This document shows, piece after piece, positions 16,580 to 25,372 of a stretch of DNA of 64,000 bases. Where the stretch lies: positions 62,001 through 126,000 of the forward strand of contig NZ_JBLXJC010000002.1 in assembly GCF_048269205.1 (NCBI RefSeq), written 5' to 3'. The position numbers and the translations under genes were made by a program. Source of the stretch: Emcibacter sp048269205. GTDB taxonomy: Bacteria > Pseudomonadota > Alphaproteobacteria > Sphingomonadales > Emcibacteraceae. The notes below the pieces were generated by a model, which was not told the origin of the DNA, did no database searches, and saw only the letters and a program-made list of their open reading frames with translations. Each line of letters starts with the position of its first letter. Position 1 is the stretch's first letter.

Positions 16580-18307
16580 ATGGGTGCGTTTCTGATCCTC
16601 AAGGAAGACCAACTTAACGAGCCCCGGAAACAGGCGGCCCTGACCGCCCTGTCCCGTGCCGGCTTTCAAAACCCCCATGTCCTGAACTGCGCCGACAAGA
16701 CCATCTATCTCTATGACAAGCTGGCAGCTCCTGCGCCGACCCTGTACGAACCAGGGAACGGCGATTTCTGTTTTTCCGTCGGCACCCTGATCTATGACGG
16801 CAGCTATGGCGTTGAGGCGTCGGAAAAGCTTTTCAAAAGCTTTACCCCCGCCCGCATCGACCCGACGTTGTTTGACGGCAGTTTCGCGGCGGTCATTGCC
16901 AAAAGCGGCAAGCTTTATATCTTTGGTGACCCGCTGGGTACCTACAGATTGTTCCACAGCGAGGATCACAGCATCTGGGGATCGTCCTTCTTGGCGGCGG
17001 CCTCCGCCCTCTCCTCCCTGAAGCTCAATCCCCAGGGGCTCTACGAATATGTCTTCCAGGGCGCCACCTATGGCAATGACACTCCCTTCCACGAAGTAAA
17101 AATGGCCGACAGTCATGCACTCTATGAATGGGAAAAGGGCCAGGCCCCGAGCCAACGCACCCGCTATTTCAACCTGTTCCTGAGACCTCTGGAGAGCAGT
17201 CAGGACGAGATTCTCGATTATTGCCTTGACGCCCTGAAAAACCAGTTCTCCCAATTGACCGCCCTGTTTGGCAACAATATGGATACAGCTTTGTCAGGCG
17301 GATATGATTCACGTCTTATCCTGGCTTTGCTGCGCCAAGCCGGCGGCATGCCCAAAATCCATGTTTACGGGGCGGACACAGACCCTGATGTGGTGGTTGC
17401 CAAAACCATATGCCAGGGGGAAAACCTGCCCCTCGAGCACAAAGACAAAAGCAGTGTTCCGCCGCCAACTGCGGCAGATTACCCCGCCCTGGTTGCAAAA
17501 AACTTTTTTGTCATGGACGGCATTCCCAATGAAGGCATCTTTGATAACGGGCTTAACCTGGAAACCCGGCGCGAACGCGTAGGGGGCGGTGCATTGGCGC
17601 TTAACGGCGGCGGCGGAGAAATCTACCGGGATTTTTTCCATCTGCCGGATCAGCCTCTGACTGTCCACGAAATGATCATGACCTTTTACAGTCAATATGA
17701 TCCCGCCACAACCACCGAGGAATTCAACGAACGCCTTTATCGGGAGAGACTGGCCAAGAAAATCCGCCTTTCCCTGGACAAAGGGCATGACCAGCTCAAC
17801 CGCATCGAAGCAGAATCCATCTATCCCCTTTTCCGTCTGCGCTACTGGATGGGCAAGAACAACAGTCTGAACAACCGTTTCGGACCGGCGCTGACCCCCT
17901 TCACCAGATATTCAGTACTGCAGACCGCCATGCCGGTACCGCTGTCGATGAAATATTACGGCAATTTCGAAGCCGCCATGATCCGCAGTATTGATCCGGT
18001 TTTGGCAAGCTATGCCACAGACTATGGTTATTCCCTGTCAGCACCGGCGCCTCTGGGCGCCAGAATAGCGGGCTGGATGGATATCAAAAAGCCGATTGCC
18101 TTGCGCCAGTATATTTTTGCGTTGAAGAACAGGATGCGGAAACTGGAAAAACCCTTTTACCTGAAAGAAGACTATCTGGGTGATATCCTGGAAACTGCCT
18201 GCCCCGCCATGAGCCGGTACTTCAATATCGGACAGATCAACAGTGCCGAACAACTTAACCGGCTCTATACACTGGAATATCTGATAAACTTTATCCGGAA
18301 TCCCTGA
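16580..18307 (+). CDS. Second asparagine-synthetase-like protein of the EPS locus
   Basis: A 575-aa protein with a degenerate N-terminal Ntn-like domain (1-~200) and a synthetase domain with ATP pyrophosphatase loop SGGYDSR at 239-245. It starts MGAFLI with no Cys at position 2, so it should not hydrolyse glutamine. Together with 8831-10690 the locus has two such proteins and neither has the glutaminase nucleophile. Beta-lactam synthetase and related enzymes show that this fold can adenylate a carboxylate for another amine; amidation or cyclisation of a sugar acid or aminoacyl group is a reasonable guess. The ATG directly follows the hydrolase 1 stop codon with no gap. Confidence 0.85.
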   Translation: MGAFLILKEDQLNEPRKQAALTALSRAGFQNPHVLNCADKTIYLYDKLAAPAPTLYEPGNGDFCFSVGTLIYDGSYGVEASEKLFKSFTPARIDPTLFDGSFAAVIAKSGKLYIFGDPLGTYRLFHSEDHSIWGSSFLAAASALSSLKLNPQGLYEYVFQGATYGNDTPFHEVKMADSHALYEWEKGQAPSQRTRYFNLFLRPLESSQDEILDYCLDALKNQFSQLTALFGNNMDTALSGGYDSRLILALLRQAGGMPKIHVYGADTDPDVVVAKTICQGENLPLEHKDKSSVPPPTAADYPALVAKNFFVMDGIPNEGIFDNGLNLETRRERVGGGALALNGGGGEIYRDFFHLPDQPLTVHEMIMTFYSQYDPATTTEEFNERLYRERLAKKIRLSLDKGHDQLNRIEAESIYPLFRLRYWMGKNNSLNNRFGPALTPFTRYSVLQTAMPVPLSMKYYGNFEAAMIRSIDPVLASYATDYGYSLSAPAPLGARIAGWMDIKKPIALRQYIFALKNRMRKLEKPFYLKEDYLGDILETACPAMSRYFNIGQINSAEQLNRLYTLEYLINFIRNP

Positions 18308-18309
18308 TG

Positions 18310-19308
18310 TCAGGACACCAGCATGGCCTGAAGTTCCAGAGGATTGGCCGACCGGCCGCCCAGGTCATTCATGAAAAAGCTGAAATAGACATCCATATCC
18401 TCAAGAAACCTGTCCAGTTGTGCCTGATCCTTCACATAGGGTGAGCCGCCGATCATAAGGCTGGAACTGTGATAGGCGTAGTTAAATACCTTGTGGCCAA
18501 TGGCATGCATACGCCGGGTCATGCGAATGTGATCTTCCGCCCGGATGCCCTCCGGGGTCAGGGGAATACGCTCCAGCAGGGTAAGTTTTGACAATACCCC
18601 GGCCATCAGAGACCTGAGACCGGACTGACCGGCGAGCAGCGGATAAACTGTACTGCCCCAGCGGGCCAGCAGACCATCATATCCGCGGCTGTTGGGCAGT
18701 TCCAGGAATTGCCGGTTGCCATATTCAAAATAATAGGGCTCGACGGGCAGTCCCCGGAAATCGGGTCCCGTATCATGCGAAAAATCAGTATCGGCCACCA
18801 CGCTGGTATCAATTTCATAGCCAAGCTCTGCCAGTATCCTGCCGGTATTAGGGCCAGCGCCATAGCGCCCGGCCTTATAGATCACCGGACGCCGACCCGT
18901 CTTGCGCTCAATCAGGTCCGTCAGGGTCTCAAGCTTGGCCTTTTCCAGTTCATAGGGCAGATTGCCCGGGTAGGAATTGCGGACACAGACCTCTTCCTCA
19001 TAGGGCGGATTAATCCAGGGATGCAGATGGGTGCCGATCAAACAGCCCCCCTCTTCCATCCATTCCCGCAGGATACCGACAGCCGTATCATCCTCCGCCA
19101 CCGCATGATCAATCACATAAGTGGGAATGATGTTGTGTTTTCTGAAAATATCCTGCGCCAGATACTGGTGAGAAATACAATTTACGGAACGGCTGTCCCG
19201 GTCAAAGGGGGCGGCCCAGTCGAATTCCTCTTCCGTATCAATCACCACAGTCAGAAGCGGCTGGTCACCATCAAGATGGGCTTTCTGGATATTTTTCTTG
19301 TCAAACAT
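18310..19308 (-). CDS. Polysaccharide deacetylase-like protein (WalW-type)
   Basis: A 332-aa NodB-fold protein. The first motif TVVIDTEEEFDW (about 20-31) has the metal-binding acidic residue, and the second, GTHLHPW (near 93-99), has the HxH ligands. RYGAGPNTGRILAELGYEIDTS is the third block. The enzyme would deacetylate an amino sugar of the polymer. It lies on the opposite strand inside the otherwise plus-oriented right arm, and its stop codon is two bases from that of the asparagine-synthetase-like gene. It starts 12 bases after a 45-aa membrane peptide gene, and the two probably form a small operon. Confidence 0.85.
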   Translation of the reverse strand: MFDKKNIQKAHLDGDQPLLTVVIDTEEEFDWAAPFDRDSRSVNCISHQYLAQDIFRKHNIIPTYVIDHAVAEDDTAVGILREWMEEGGCLIGTHLHPWINPPYEEEVCVRNSYPGNLPYELEKAKLETLTDLIERKTGRRPVIYKAGRYGAGPNTGRILAELGYEIDTSVVADTDFSHDTGPDFRGLPVEPYYFEYGNRQFLELPNSRGYDGLLARWGSTVYPLLAGQSGLRSLMAGVLSKLTLLERIPLTPEGIRAEDHIRMTRRMHAIGHKVFNYAYHSSSLMIGGSPYVKDQAQLDRFLEDMDVYFSFFMNDLGGRSANPLELQAMLVS

Positions 19309-19320
19309 GTCCGGTTATCT

Positions 19321-19458
19321 TCAGGACTTCTTCTTGGGAGAATATTTACGGGGGTCGAACTTTTCCTTTTTGGTGTCCGTATAGTCATCCTGCTTCACAG
19401 ACAGATACATAACGTACAGGATCAGAGCAATGAAACCCGCAAGAACTATCTCGAACAT
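19321..19458 (-). CDS. Small single-pass membrane protein (45 aa)
   Basis: A short gene with an excellent ribosome-binding site (GGAGGTCAC immediately before the ATG at 19458). The protein starts MFEIVLAGFIALILYVMYLS, one membrane helix, followed by a charged Lys/Asp-rich tail ending KYSPKKKS, likely cytoplasmic. The stop is 12 bases before the deacetylase start on the same strand. I do not recognise a family. It may anchor or localise the deacetylase or another EPS enzyme at the membrane. Confidence 0.72.
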   Translation of the reverse strand: MFEIVLAGFIALILYVMYLSVKQDDYTDTKKEKFDPRKYSPKKKS

Positions 19459-19569
19459 GTGACCTCCAAAAAATTATGATATAATCACTATTTAAAGCTT
19501 AGCGGTTTCAAAAATGTTAACTAATATCCACTAAAGACCATACTGCGGACAATAACAGAAAACCGATCC

Positions 19570-20865
19570 ATGCGTGACATATTTCTAAGTCTCATTATTT
19601 TTGGCCTGATCCCGATCATTCTCAAGTTTCCTCATGTGGGTGTACTGGCCTGGTCATGGATTTCCTATATGAATCCGCACAAGCTGGCCTATGGTTTCGC
19701 GTTCTTTTTCAACTTCCTGGATTTTCTCGCTGCGGCCACGATAGTGGGCTTGCTGATCACCAAAGATAAAAAATCACTGCCCAAGCATCCGATCGTCTGG
19801 CTCCTGGGCCTTTATGTAGCCTGGGTAAGCATCTCAACCCTGATGGCCATAAACCACGAAGTGGCGAACCCCAAATATATCACCGTTATCAAGATCATGC
19901 TGTTCACTTTCGTGACCATGCTGATCATGCAGTCAAAGTCACGTATCAACGCCCTGATCTGGGTGATTGTCCTGTCCATTGGCTTCTATGCCTTCAAGGG
20001 GGGGATATTCACCATTCTCACCGGCGGCGGCGGCAGGGTATGGGGCGCCCCGGGCAGCTTTTTCGGGGACAACAACCATTTCGCGCTCGTGCTTCTGATG
20101 GTCGTTCCGCTGACCTATTACCTGTACCAGAACGCCGAACATAAATGGGTACGGCTTGCCGCCATGGGCCTTGTGATCTGCGAGATACTGTCCATCTTCG
20201 GCACTCAGTCGCGTGGTGCTCTTATCGGCATGGTCTGTATGTTCTCTTTCTGGGCCTATAAATCCAAAAAGCTCGCTATTGTCCTGTTTTTATTGCCGTT
20301 TCTTGCCCTCGTCGCCTTCTTTTTTATGCCCGACAGCTGGAAGGCGCGCATGACCACAATCGAGCACTATGAAGAAGATGCCTCTGCACAGGGACGTATT
20401 ACAATGTGGCGGGTGGCCATCAAGGTGGCCAACGACAATCCCATTTTCGGCGGCGGCTACAATGTCTTCTATGACGAAGGCGTAAGAGCCAGATACTTGT
20501 TGCCAGGGGAAGTAGGACGCGCGGTACACAGTGTACATTTCGAGGTTATCGGGGAGCAGGGATACGCCGGCTATCTGATCTTCCTGCTGCTTGCCCTCAC
20601 AACCTATGCGACCGGCAACACCATCAAAAAACGATCACAACAAAGACCGGATCTGAAATGGTGTGGCGATCTGGCGGAGATGATACAAGTCAGTATGATC
20701 GGTTATGCCAGCGCCGGAGCCTTTGTGAATCTGGCCACATTCGACCTCTATTATCACCTTCTGGCAATTATGGTGATGACCAGGGTTGTACTCCAGAAAG
20801 AACTTGATAAAACAGAACAGAACGTAGAGGCAGTCGCCAGGGCGGCAGCAATGAGGAAAATCTGA
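19570..20865 (+). CDS. O-antigen ligase/polymerase-like protein, exosortase A system-associated
   Basis: A 431-aa polytopic membrane protein with about ten hydrophobic segments, of the putative O-glycosylation ligase family tied to exosortase A. The large periplasmic loop after residue 260 holds GRITMWRVAIKVANDNPIFGGG and VHSVHFEVIGEQGYAG, equivalent to the conserved histidine loop of WaaL/Wzy proteins. It would ligate or polymerise lipid-linked glycan units in the periplasm. The epimerase gene begins two bases after its stop. Confidence 0.9.
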   Translation: MRDIFLSLIIFGLIPIILKFPHVGVLAWSWISYMNPHKLAYGFAFFFNFLDFLAAATIVGLLITKDKKSLPKHPIVWLLGLYVAWVSISTLMAINHEVANPKYITVIKIMLFTFVTMLIMQSKSRINALIWVIVLSIGFYAFKGGIFTILTGGGGRVWGAPGSFFGDNNHFALVLLMVVPLTYYLYQNAEHKWVRLAAMGLVICEILSIFGTQSRGALIGMVCMFSFWAYKSKKLAIVLFLLPFLALVAFFFMPDSWKARMTTIEHYEEDASAQGRITMWRVAIKVANDNPIFGGGYNVFYDEGVRARYLLPGEVGRAVHSVHFEVIGEQGYAGYLIFLLLALTTYATGNTIKKRSQQRPDLKWCGDLAEMIQVSMIGYASAGAFVNLATFDLYYHLLAIMVMTRVVLQKELDKTEQNVEAVARAAAMRKI

Positions 20866-20867
20866 TC

Positions 20868-21968
20868 ATGACGAAAATTATCCATCTGATTGCGGCCGCG
20901 AGGCCGAATTTCATGAAAATTGCCCCGCTCTATCATGCCCTGAGCAAACAGGACTGGTGCGAGGTGAAGATCATCCACACCGGCCAGCACTATGACGCCA
21001 ACATGTCGGACAGTATATTCGCAGACCTTATGCTGCCCCAGCCTCATTTCCATCTTGGCGTAGGTGGCGGAACCCACGCTCACCAGGTCGGCAGTGTCAT
21101 GATCGCCTACGAAAAAATCTGCCTTGAAACGGAACGTCCGGATCTTCTTGTCGTGGTCGGGGACGTGAATTCCACTGCCGCCTGCGCCCAGGTCGGTACA
21201 AAACTTCATATTCCAGTAGCTCATCTGGAAGCGGGTCTGAGAAGCGGCGATCGCCGCATGCCGGAAGAAATCAACAGGCTGGTCACGGACGCCATCGCCG
21301 ACTATCTCTGGACCCCGTCACCGGATGCCGACGAAAACCTGCGTAAGGAAGGTCATCCGGACAGCCGCATCACCCGTGTCGGCAATATCATGATGGACAG
21401 CTTCGAGCTGCTCAGGGACCGCATCGAAAGCGAGAACACCCCCGCCAAATTCGGTCTAACTCCAGGAGACTACGGTGTCGTCACCATGCACCGTCCGTCC
21501 AATGTTGACGAAAAAGACACCCTGACGTCCCTGATGGAGCAGATCATGACTGTCGCAGGGAAGATAGACCTGCTGTTTGCGGTACATCCGCGCACCCGGA
21601 AGAATCTGGAAAAATTCGGCCTCTGGGACAAACTCAACAATACAAAGGGCCTAACCCTGGTGGAACCGGTCAGCTATGCCCCGTTCATGAGCCTGGTCAA
21701 GGACGCGAAACTGATCATTACGGATTCCGGCGGCATCCAGGAAGAAACCACCTATCTGGACATCCCCTGCCTGACGCTCCGGGAAAACACAGAGCGCCCC
21801 ATCACCGTCACCCAGGGTACCAACAAGCTGCTCCCGACCACACAGCTTCTGGAAAATGTTGACAACGTCCTTTCTGGAAACTGGGTATCCGGAACCAAAC
21901 CGGATCTGTGGGACGGTAAAACAGCAGACAGAATAGTCTCGGAAATCTCCCGCGTTTTCTCTCTTTGA
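20868..21968 (+). CDS. wecB: UDP-N-acetylglucosamine 2-epimerase (non-hydrolysing)
   Basis: A 366-aa cytosolic enzyme interconverting UDP-GlcNAc and UDP-ManNAc. It has the conserved HTGQHYD (38-44), HLEAGLRSGDRRMPEEINR (active-site acidic residues and Arg, near 117-135), TMHRPSN (His near 205) and TDSGGIQEE (UDP-binding, near 285-293). It implies that the exopolysaccharide contains ManNAc or a derivative such as ManNAcA. A carboxylate on ManNAcA would be a possible target for the asparagine-synthetase-like pair (inference). GAGGAAAA lies eight bases before the ATG. Confidence 0.95.
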   Translation: MTKIIHLIAAARPNFMKIAPLYHALSKQDWCEVKIIHTGQHYDANMSDSIFADLMLPQPHFHLGVGGGTHAHQVGSVMIAYEKICLETERPDLLVVVGDVNSTAACAQVGTKLHIPVAHLEAGLRSGDRRMPEEINRLVTDAIADYLWTPSPDADENLRKEGHPDSRITRVGNIMMDSFELLRDRIESENTPAKFGLTPGDYGVVTMHRPSNVDEKDTLTSLMEQIMTVAGKIDLLFAVHPRTRKNLEKFGLWDKLNNTKGLTLVEPVSYAPFMSLVKDAKLIITDSGGIQEETTYLDIPCLTLRENTERPITVTQGTNKLLPTTQLLENVDNVLSGNWVSGTKPDLWDGKTADRIVSEISRVFSL

Positions 21969-21992
21969 CATGCCCGGCGAAGGGACAAGCCC

Positions 21993-23498
21993 ATGAGCAG
22001 CGAACCGAACACATCTGACGGCGCCATTGCCTCCCGGGTCATGAAAGGTGCTGCGTGGATGGCCTTTACCAGGTTTTCCACCCGCATGCTCGGCATGCTC
22101 AGTACCATTGTCCTGGCCCGCCTCCTGATCCCCGAAGATTTCGGTATTGTCGCCCTGGCCTCCTCTTACTACGCCATTCTGGAAGGCATGAGCCAGCTCA
22201 ATTTCAGGCAGGCACTGATCAAATATCGCGATACGGACAACAATGATTATAATACGGCATGGACGCTAAACGCCTGTCGCGGCGTCCTGTTGTGCCTGAT
22301 TATTGCTGCAAGCTCGCTCTTTGTTCCCGACCTCCTTAACGAACCGCGCCTGGCATCGGTGATCCTGCTGGTGGCCATGATTCCGTTGATCGACGGATTT
22401 GAAAATCCGAAGTTTGTCATTTTCGAGAAAAACATAGACTTCACCCGGGAAGTGATCATTACCCTGGGGACCAAGGTCATGGTGCTGATTGTCACCATAT
22501 ATCTGGCATACAGCATGCGCAGCTACTGGGCCCTGATCATCGGGCTGGTATTCGGGGCAACCAGCCGAATGACCATCAGCTATCTTATGATCCCCTTTCT
22601 GCCCCGGATCAGTTTTGCCTCACTGGGACGTCTGTTCAGTTTCTCCGCCTGGATGTCCGGCGTCAATGTGCTGCAGTCCCTGTCCAACAATCTGGACAAA
22701 TTCTTTGTCGGTTATTTCCTGGGAACAACCGCGACAGGCATCTTTCATATCGGTAAAAGCGTAGCCTTTATGCCTACGAATGAAATGGTTATGCCGCTCA
22801 ATCGGGCACTTTATCCGGGCTTTACCCTGATCGTGGACAAAAAGGACTATATGCGGGAAAAAGTACTGGAAAGCGCCCAGTTTCTGGCCGGCCTAAGCCA
22901 GCCTCTCGGCATAGGCTTTGCGCTGGTCGCCCCGGAATTCATGTATCTGGTCTATGGGCCGAAATGGCTGGAATCCATTCCCATTGTCCAGATTCTTGCC
23001 TCCACCTCCGCCTTCAGCATCATCGGTTCAATCGGCATGTTTGTCGCCATGGCTCACGGCCGGACAAAATATCTGTTTTTCCGGCAGCTTGTCGTTTTCA
23101 TAGCGCTGCCTGTTTTCGTGATTACCGGTGTCCATTACGCAGGCTTTATCGGCGCCATCTATGGCATGGCCGCCAGGCTCATTCTGCAAATGCTGCTCAA
23201 TATGTTTATTGTCCAGAAGCTGCTTGAACTGCCACTGCTGCGTCTTCTCTTTGCCCCCTGGCGCAGCATGGTTTCGGCGGCCCTGATGGCGTTGTGCCTT
23301 TTCACTCTTGACCGGTTCCTGCCCCATGAAACCATCGCAGACAAATCCCTCACCCTGGCGGTTAAAGCCATCGGCGGAGGGCTGATTTATGTAATCACCC
23401 ACTACCTGCTGTGGCTGATGGCCGGAAAACCCAAAGGGTTCGAACAAAGGCTTGCGGGGATTATCGAGAATAAATTTCTGAAACGGAAAACAGCCTAG
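21993..23498 (+). CDS. Wzx-type polysaccharide flippase
   Basis: A 501-aa membrane protein with about 12-14 hydrophobic segments, of the MOP superfamily (polysaccharide biosynthesis/WzxC-like). The first segment SRVMKGAAWMAFTRFSTRMLGMLSTI is typical of the family start. It would flip lipid-linked repeat units across the inner membrane. It is the last gene of the right arm, and its TAG stop overlaps the rlmN stop on the other strand (23495-23498). AAGGGACA precedes the ATG. Confidence 0.92.
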   Translation: MSSEPNTSDGAIASRVMKGAAWMAFTRFSTRMLGMLSTIVLARLLIPEDFGIVALASSYYAILEGMSQLNFRQALIKYRDTDNNDYNTAWTLNACRGVLLCLIIAASSLFVPDLLNEPRLASVILLVAMIPLIDGFENPKFVIFEKNIDFTREVIITLGTKVMVLIVTIYLAYSMRSYWALIIGLVFGATSRMTISYLMIPFLPRISFASLGRLFSFSAWMSGVNVLQSLSNNLDKFFVGYFLGTTATGIFHIGKSVAFMPTNEMVMPLNRALYPGFTLIVDKKDYMREKVLESAQFLAGLSQPLGIGFALVAPEFMYLVYGPKWLESIPIVQILASTSAFSIIGSIGMFVAMAHGRTKYLFFRQLVVFIALPVFVITGVHYAGFIGAIYGMAARLILQMLLNMFIVQKLLELPLLRLLFAPWRSMVSAALMALCLFTLDRFLPHETIADKSLTLAVKAIGGGLIYVITHYLLWLMAGKPKGFEQRLAGIIENKFLKRKTA

Positions 23499-24676
23499 CC
23501 AGTCTGACGGGCCGCAGAGTCCTGCTTTTCCCGCAGTAACTCGCTCTTGCGCTTTTTCTCGCTCTCGGACTTGAGCTGGCCACAGGCGGCAAGGATGTCT
23601 TCGCCGCGGGTCTTGCGCACCGGCGCAGAAATACCGGCTTCAAACACAATATCGGAAAAGCGCTTGATCTGCCTGTTCGTGGAACGCTCGAACTCGGACC
23701 CGGGCCAGGGATTGAAGGGGATCAGGTTGACCTTGGCCGGAATTTTATAATCCTTCAGCAACTTCACCAGCCGGCGGGCATCATCGTCACTGTCATTGAT
23801 ATCCTTGAGCATGATATACTCAAATGTGATGCGGCGACTGTTGGTGACCCCTGGATAATCGGCACAGGCCTGCAGCAGTTCCTCAAGCGGGTATTTGTTG
23901 TTGATCGGCATGATCCGGCTGCGGGTTTCATTGTCCGTGGCATGCAGGGAAATGGCCAGGTTCACCCCGATTTCCTCCCCACAGCGTTTCATTTCCGGGA
24001 CAACCCCGGAGGTGGACAGGGTAATGCGCCGCCTGGACAGGCTGATGCCGCCCTCATCCATGATGATCTTCAGCGCCTTTTTCACATTGTCGAAGTTATA
24101 GAGCGGCTCGCCCATGCCCATCATCACAATGTTGGACAGCATGCGTCCGTCTTTCGGCGTCGGCCATTCACCCAGATCATCGCGCGCGACCAGAACCTGC
24201 ATGACGATTTCCATCGGGCTGAGGTTGCGGACAAGCCGCTGGGTTCCGGTATGACAGAATTTACAGGTCAGCGTACAGCCCACCTGGGAAGAGACGCAAA
24301 GCGTGCCGCGGTCTTCCTCGGGAATAAATACCGTCTCGACCTCGTTGCCGTCCGGGAAACGCATCAGCCATTTGCGCGTGCCGTCCACCGAGACCAGCGC
24401 CTCAATGATTTCCGGCCGGCCGATTTCAAAATGTTCGGCAAGCTGGGCCTGCATGGTTTTGGAGATGTTGGTCATCTCGTCAAAGCCCTTGGCGCCGAAA
24501 TGGTAAATCCAGGACCAGATCTGCTGGGCCCGCATGCGGCATTGTTTTTCCGACACACCGATCCCTTTCAGGCGATCGACGATTTCAGCGCGATCAAGCC
24601 CGATCAGGGTGCGGTCTTCCCGGAACTGCGGGCTTGGCCCGACAACCGGTTCTGTGCCGAGAGGTAATGTCTGCAT
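23495..24676 (-). CDS. rlmN: Dual-specificity rRNA/tRNA adenine C2-methyltransferase RlmN
   Basis: A 393-aa radical SAM enzyme methylating C2 of A2503 in 23S rRNA and A37 in some tRNAs. The cluster motif is CTLTCKFC (CxxxCxxC, near residues 125-132). MGMGEPL and SLHATDNE blocks are present, and the catalytic C-terminal Cys lies in ILAACGQLK. A longer frame begins with a TTG at 24706. The ATG at 24676 is preceded by GGAAGG and AAGGA and is preferred. Confidence 0.96.
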   Translation of the reverse strand: MQTLPLGTEPVVGPSPQFREDRTLIGLDRAEIVDRLKGIGVSEKQCRMRAQQIWSWIYHFGAKGFDEMTNISKTMQAQLAEHFEIGRPEIIEALVSVDGTRKWLMRFPDGNEVETVFIPEEDRGTLCVSSQVGCTLTCKFCHTGTQRLVRNLSPMEIVMQVLVARDDLGEWPTPKDGRMLSNIVMMGMGEPLYNFDNVKKALKIIMDEGGISLSRRRITLSTSGVVPEMKRCGEEIGVNLAISLHATDNETRSRIMPINNKYPLEELLQACADYPGVTNSRRITFEYIMLKDINDSDDDARRLVKLLKDYKIPAKVNLIPFNPWPGSEFERSTNRQIKRFSDIVFEAGISAPVRKTRGEDILAACGQLKSESEKKRKSELLREKQDSAARQTG

Positions 24677-24720
24677 ATCCTTGTGCCCTTCCGGGCCTCC
24701 AGTCAACTTTCCCGCTGAAA

Positions 24721-25239
24721 TCAGCGGCAGGCCTTTGTAATGGCGTTATGTGCCGCCGTAAAGCCGGAAAGTGAAAAATGGTAGCTGGTGGCATTGCCGC
24801 GGCCACTGGTGGCCCTTATCGTCAGGTCATTGCCCCGCTTCATGGCCGTCGCCATGGCGTTGTCCTGTTTGGAATCATATCCCCAGGCCCCGTCGCCGGA
24901 AGTGAACATCTTGAAGGTGCGCTTCTTGTCGATCACCATGGTGACCGTCGAATCCTTCTTGAAGCTGTAGCCGACCACAAAGTTCAACTCATTGGAAATC
25001 TTGCGTTTTGGCTTGTGAGACACGGTAATAAAGGGATTACCGTGAGACAGGCTGGCCGGCATTTTTCGCTTGGGTACAGAGATCATATAGCAGACCGTCT
25101 CACCGTCGCTTTTTTTGAGCACAAAAGCATCCCAGCTTTTAAAGCTGCCCAGCAACTGGCGACTGTCCGCCAGCGCCTCGCCGGTCGTCAGGGAAAGCAT
25201 CACCAGCAAAAAAACAAAAGCGGTACAAACTGTCTTCAT
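24721..25239 (-). CDS. Invasion-associated locus B (IalB) family protein
   Basis: A 172-aa secreted protein with a signal peptide (MKTVCTAFVFLLVMLSLTTGEALA, cut near Ala24). The FKSWDAFVLKKSDGETVCYMIS beginning and the two conserved cysteines (Cys50 and the C-terminal Cys171) are typical of the alphaproteobacterial IalB family. Function is unknown in free-living species; in Bartonella the family is linked to erythrocyte invasion. It precedes rlmN by 44 bases on the same strand. Confidence 0.88.
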   Translation of the reverse strand: MKTVCTAFVFLLVMLSLTTGEALADSRQLLGSFKSWDAFVLKKSDGETVCYMISVPKRKMPASLSHGNPFITVSHKPKRKISNELNFVVGYSFKKDSTVTMVIDKKRTFKMFTSGDGAWGYDSKQDNAMATAMKRGNDLTIRATSGRGNATSYHFSLSGFTAAHNAITKACR

Positions 25240-25372
25240 ATGATCCTCTGATTATCTTGATTTGCGCTACAGTAACAAACTGGCGAATCACCCTCAAGCC
25301 CGTTTTAGCCTGCATCATGCAAAAGCATGTCATTATATTAGGGGGTATAGCCGTCACTGTTCAACCTGTAAC

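Noticed and set aside
15293..17254. A 653-codon open frame on the minus strand
   Set aside because: It is antisense to hydrolase 2, hydrolase 1 and the second asparagine-synthetase-like gene, all with clear motifs. The frame has no recognisable domain or ribosome-binding site.
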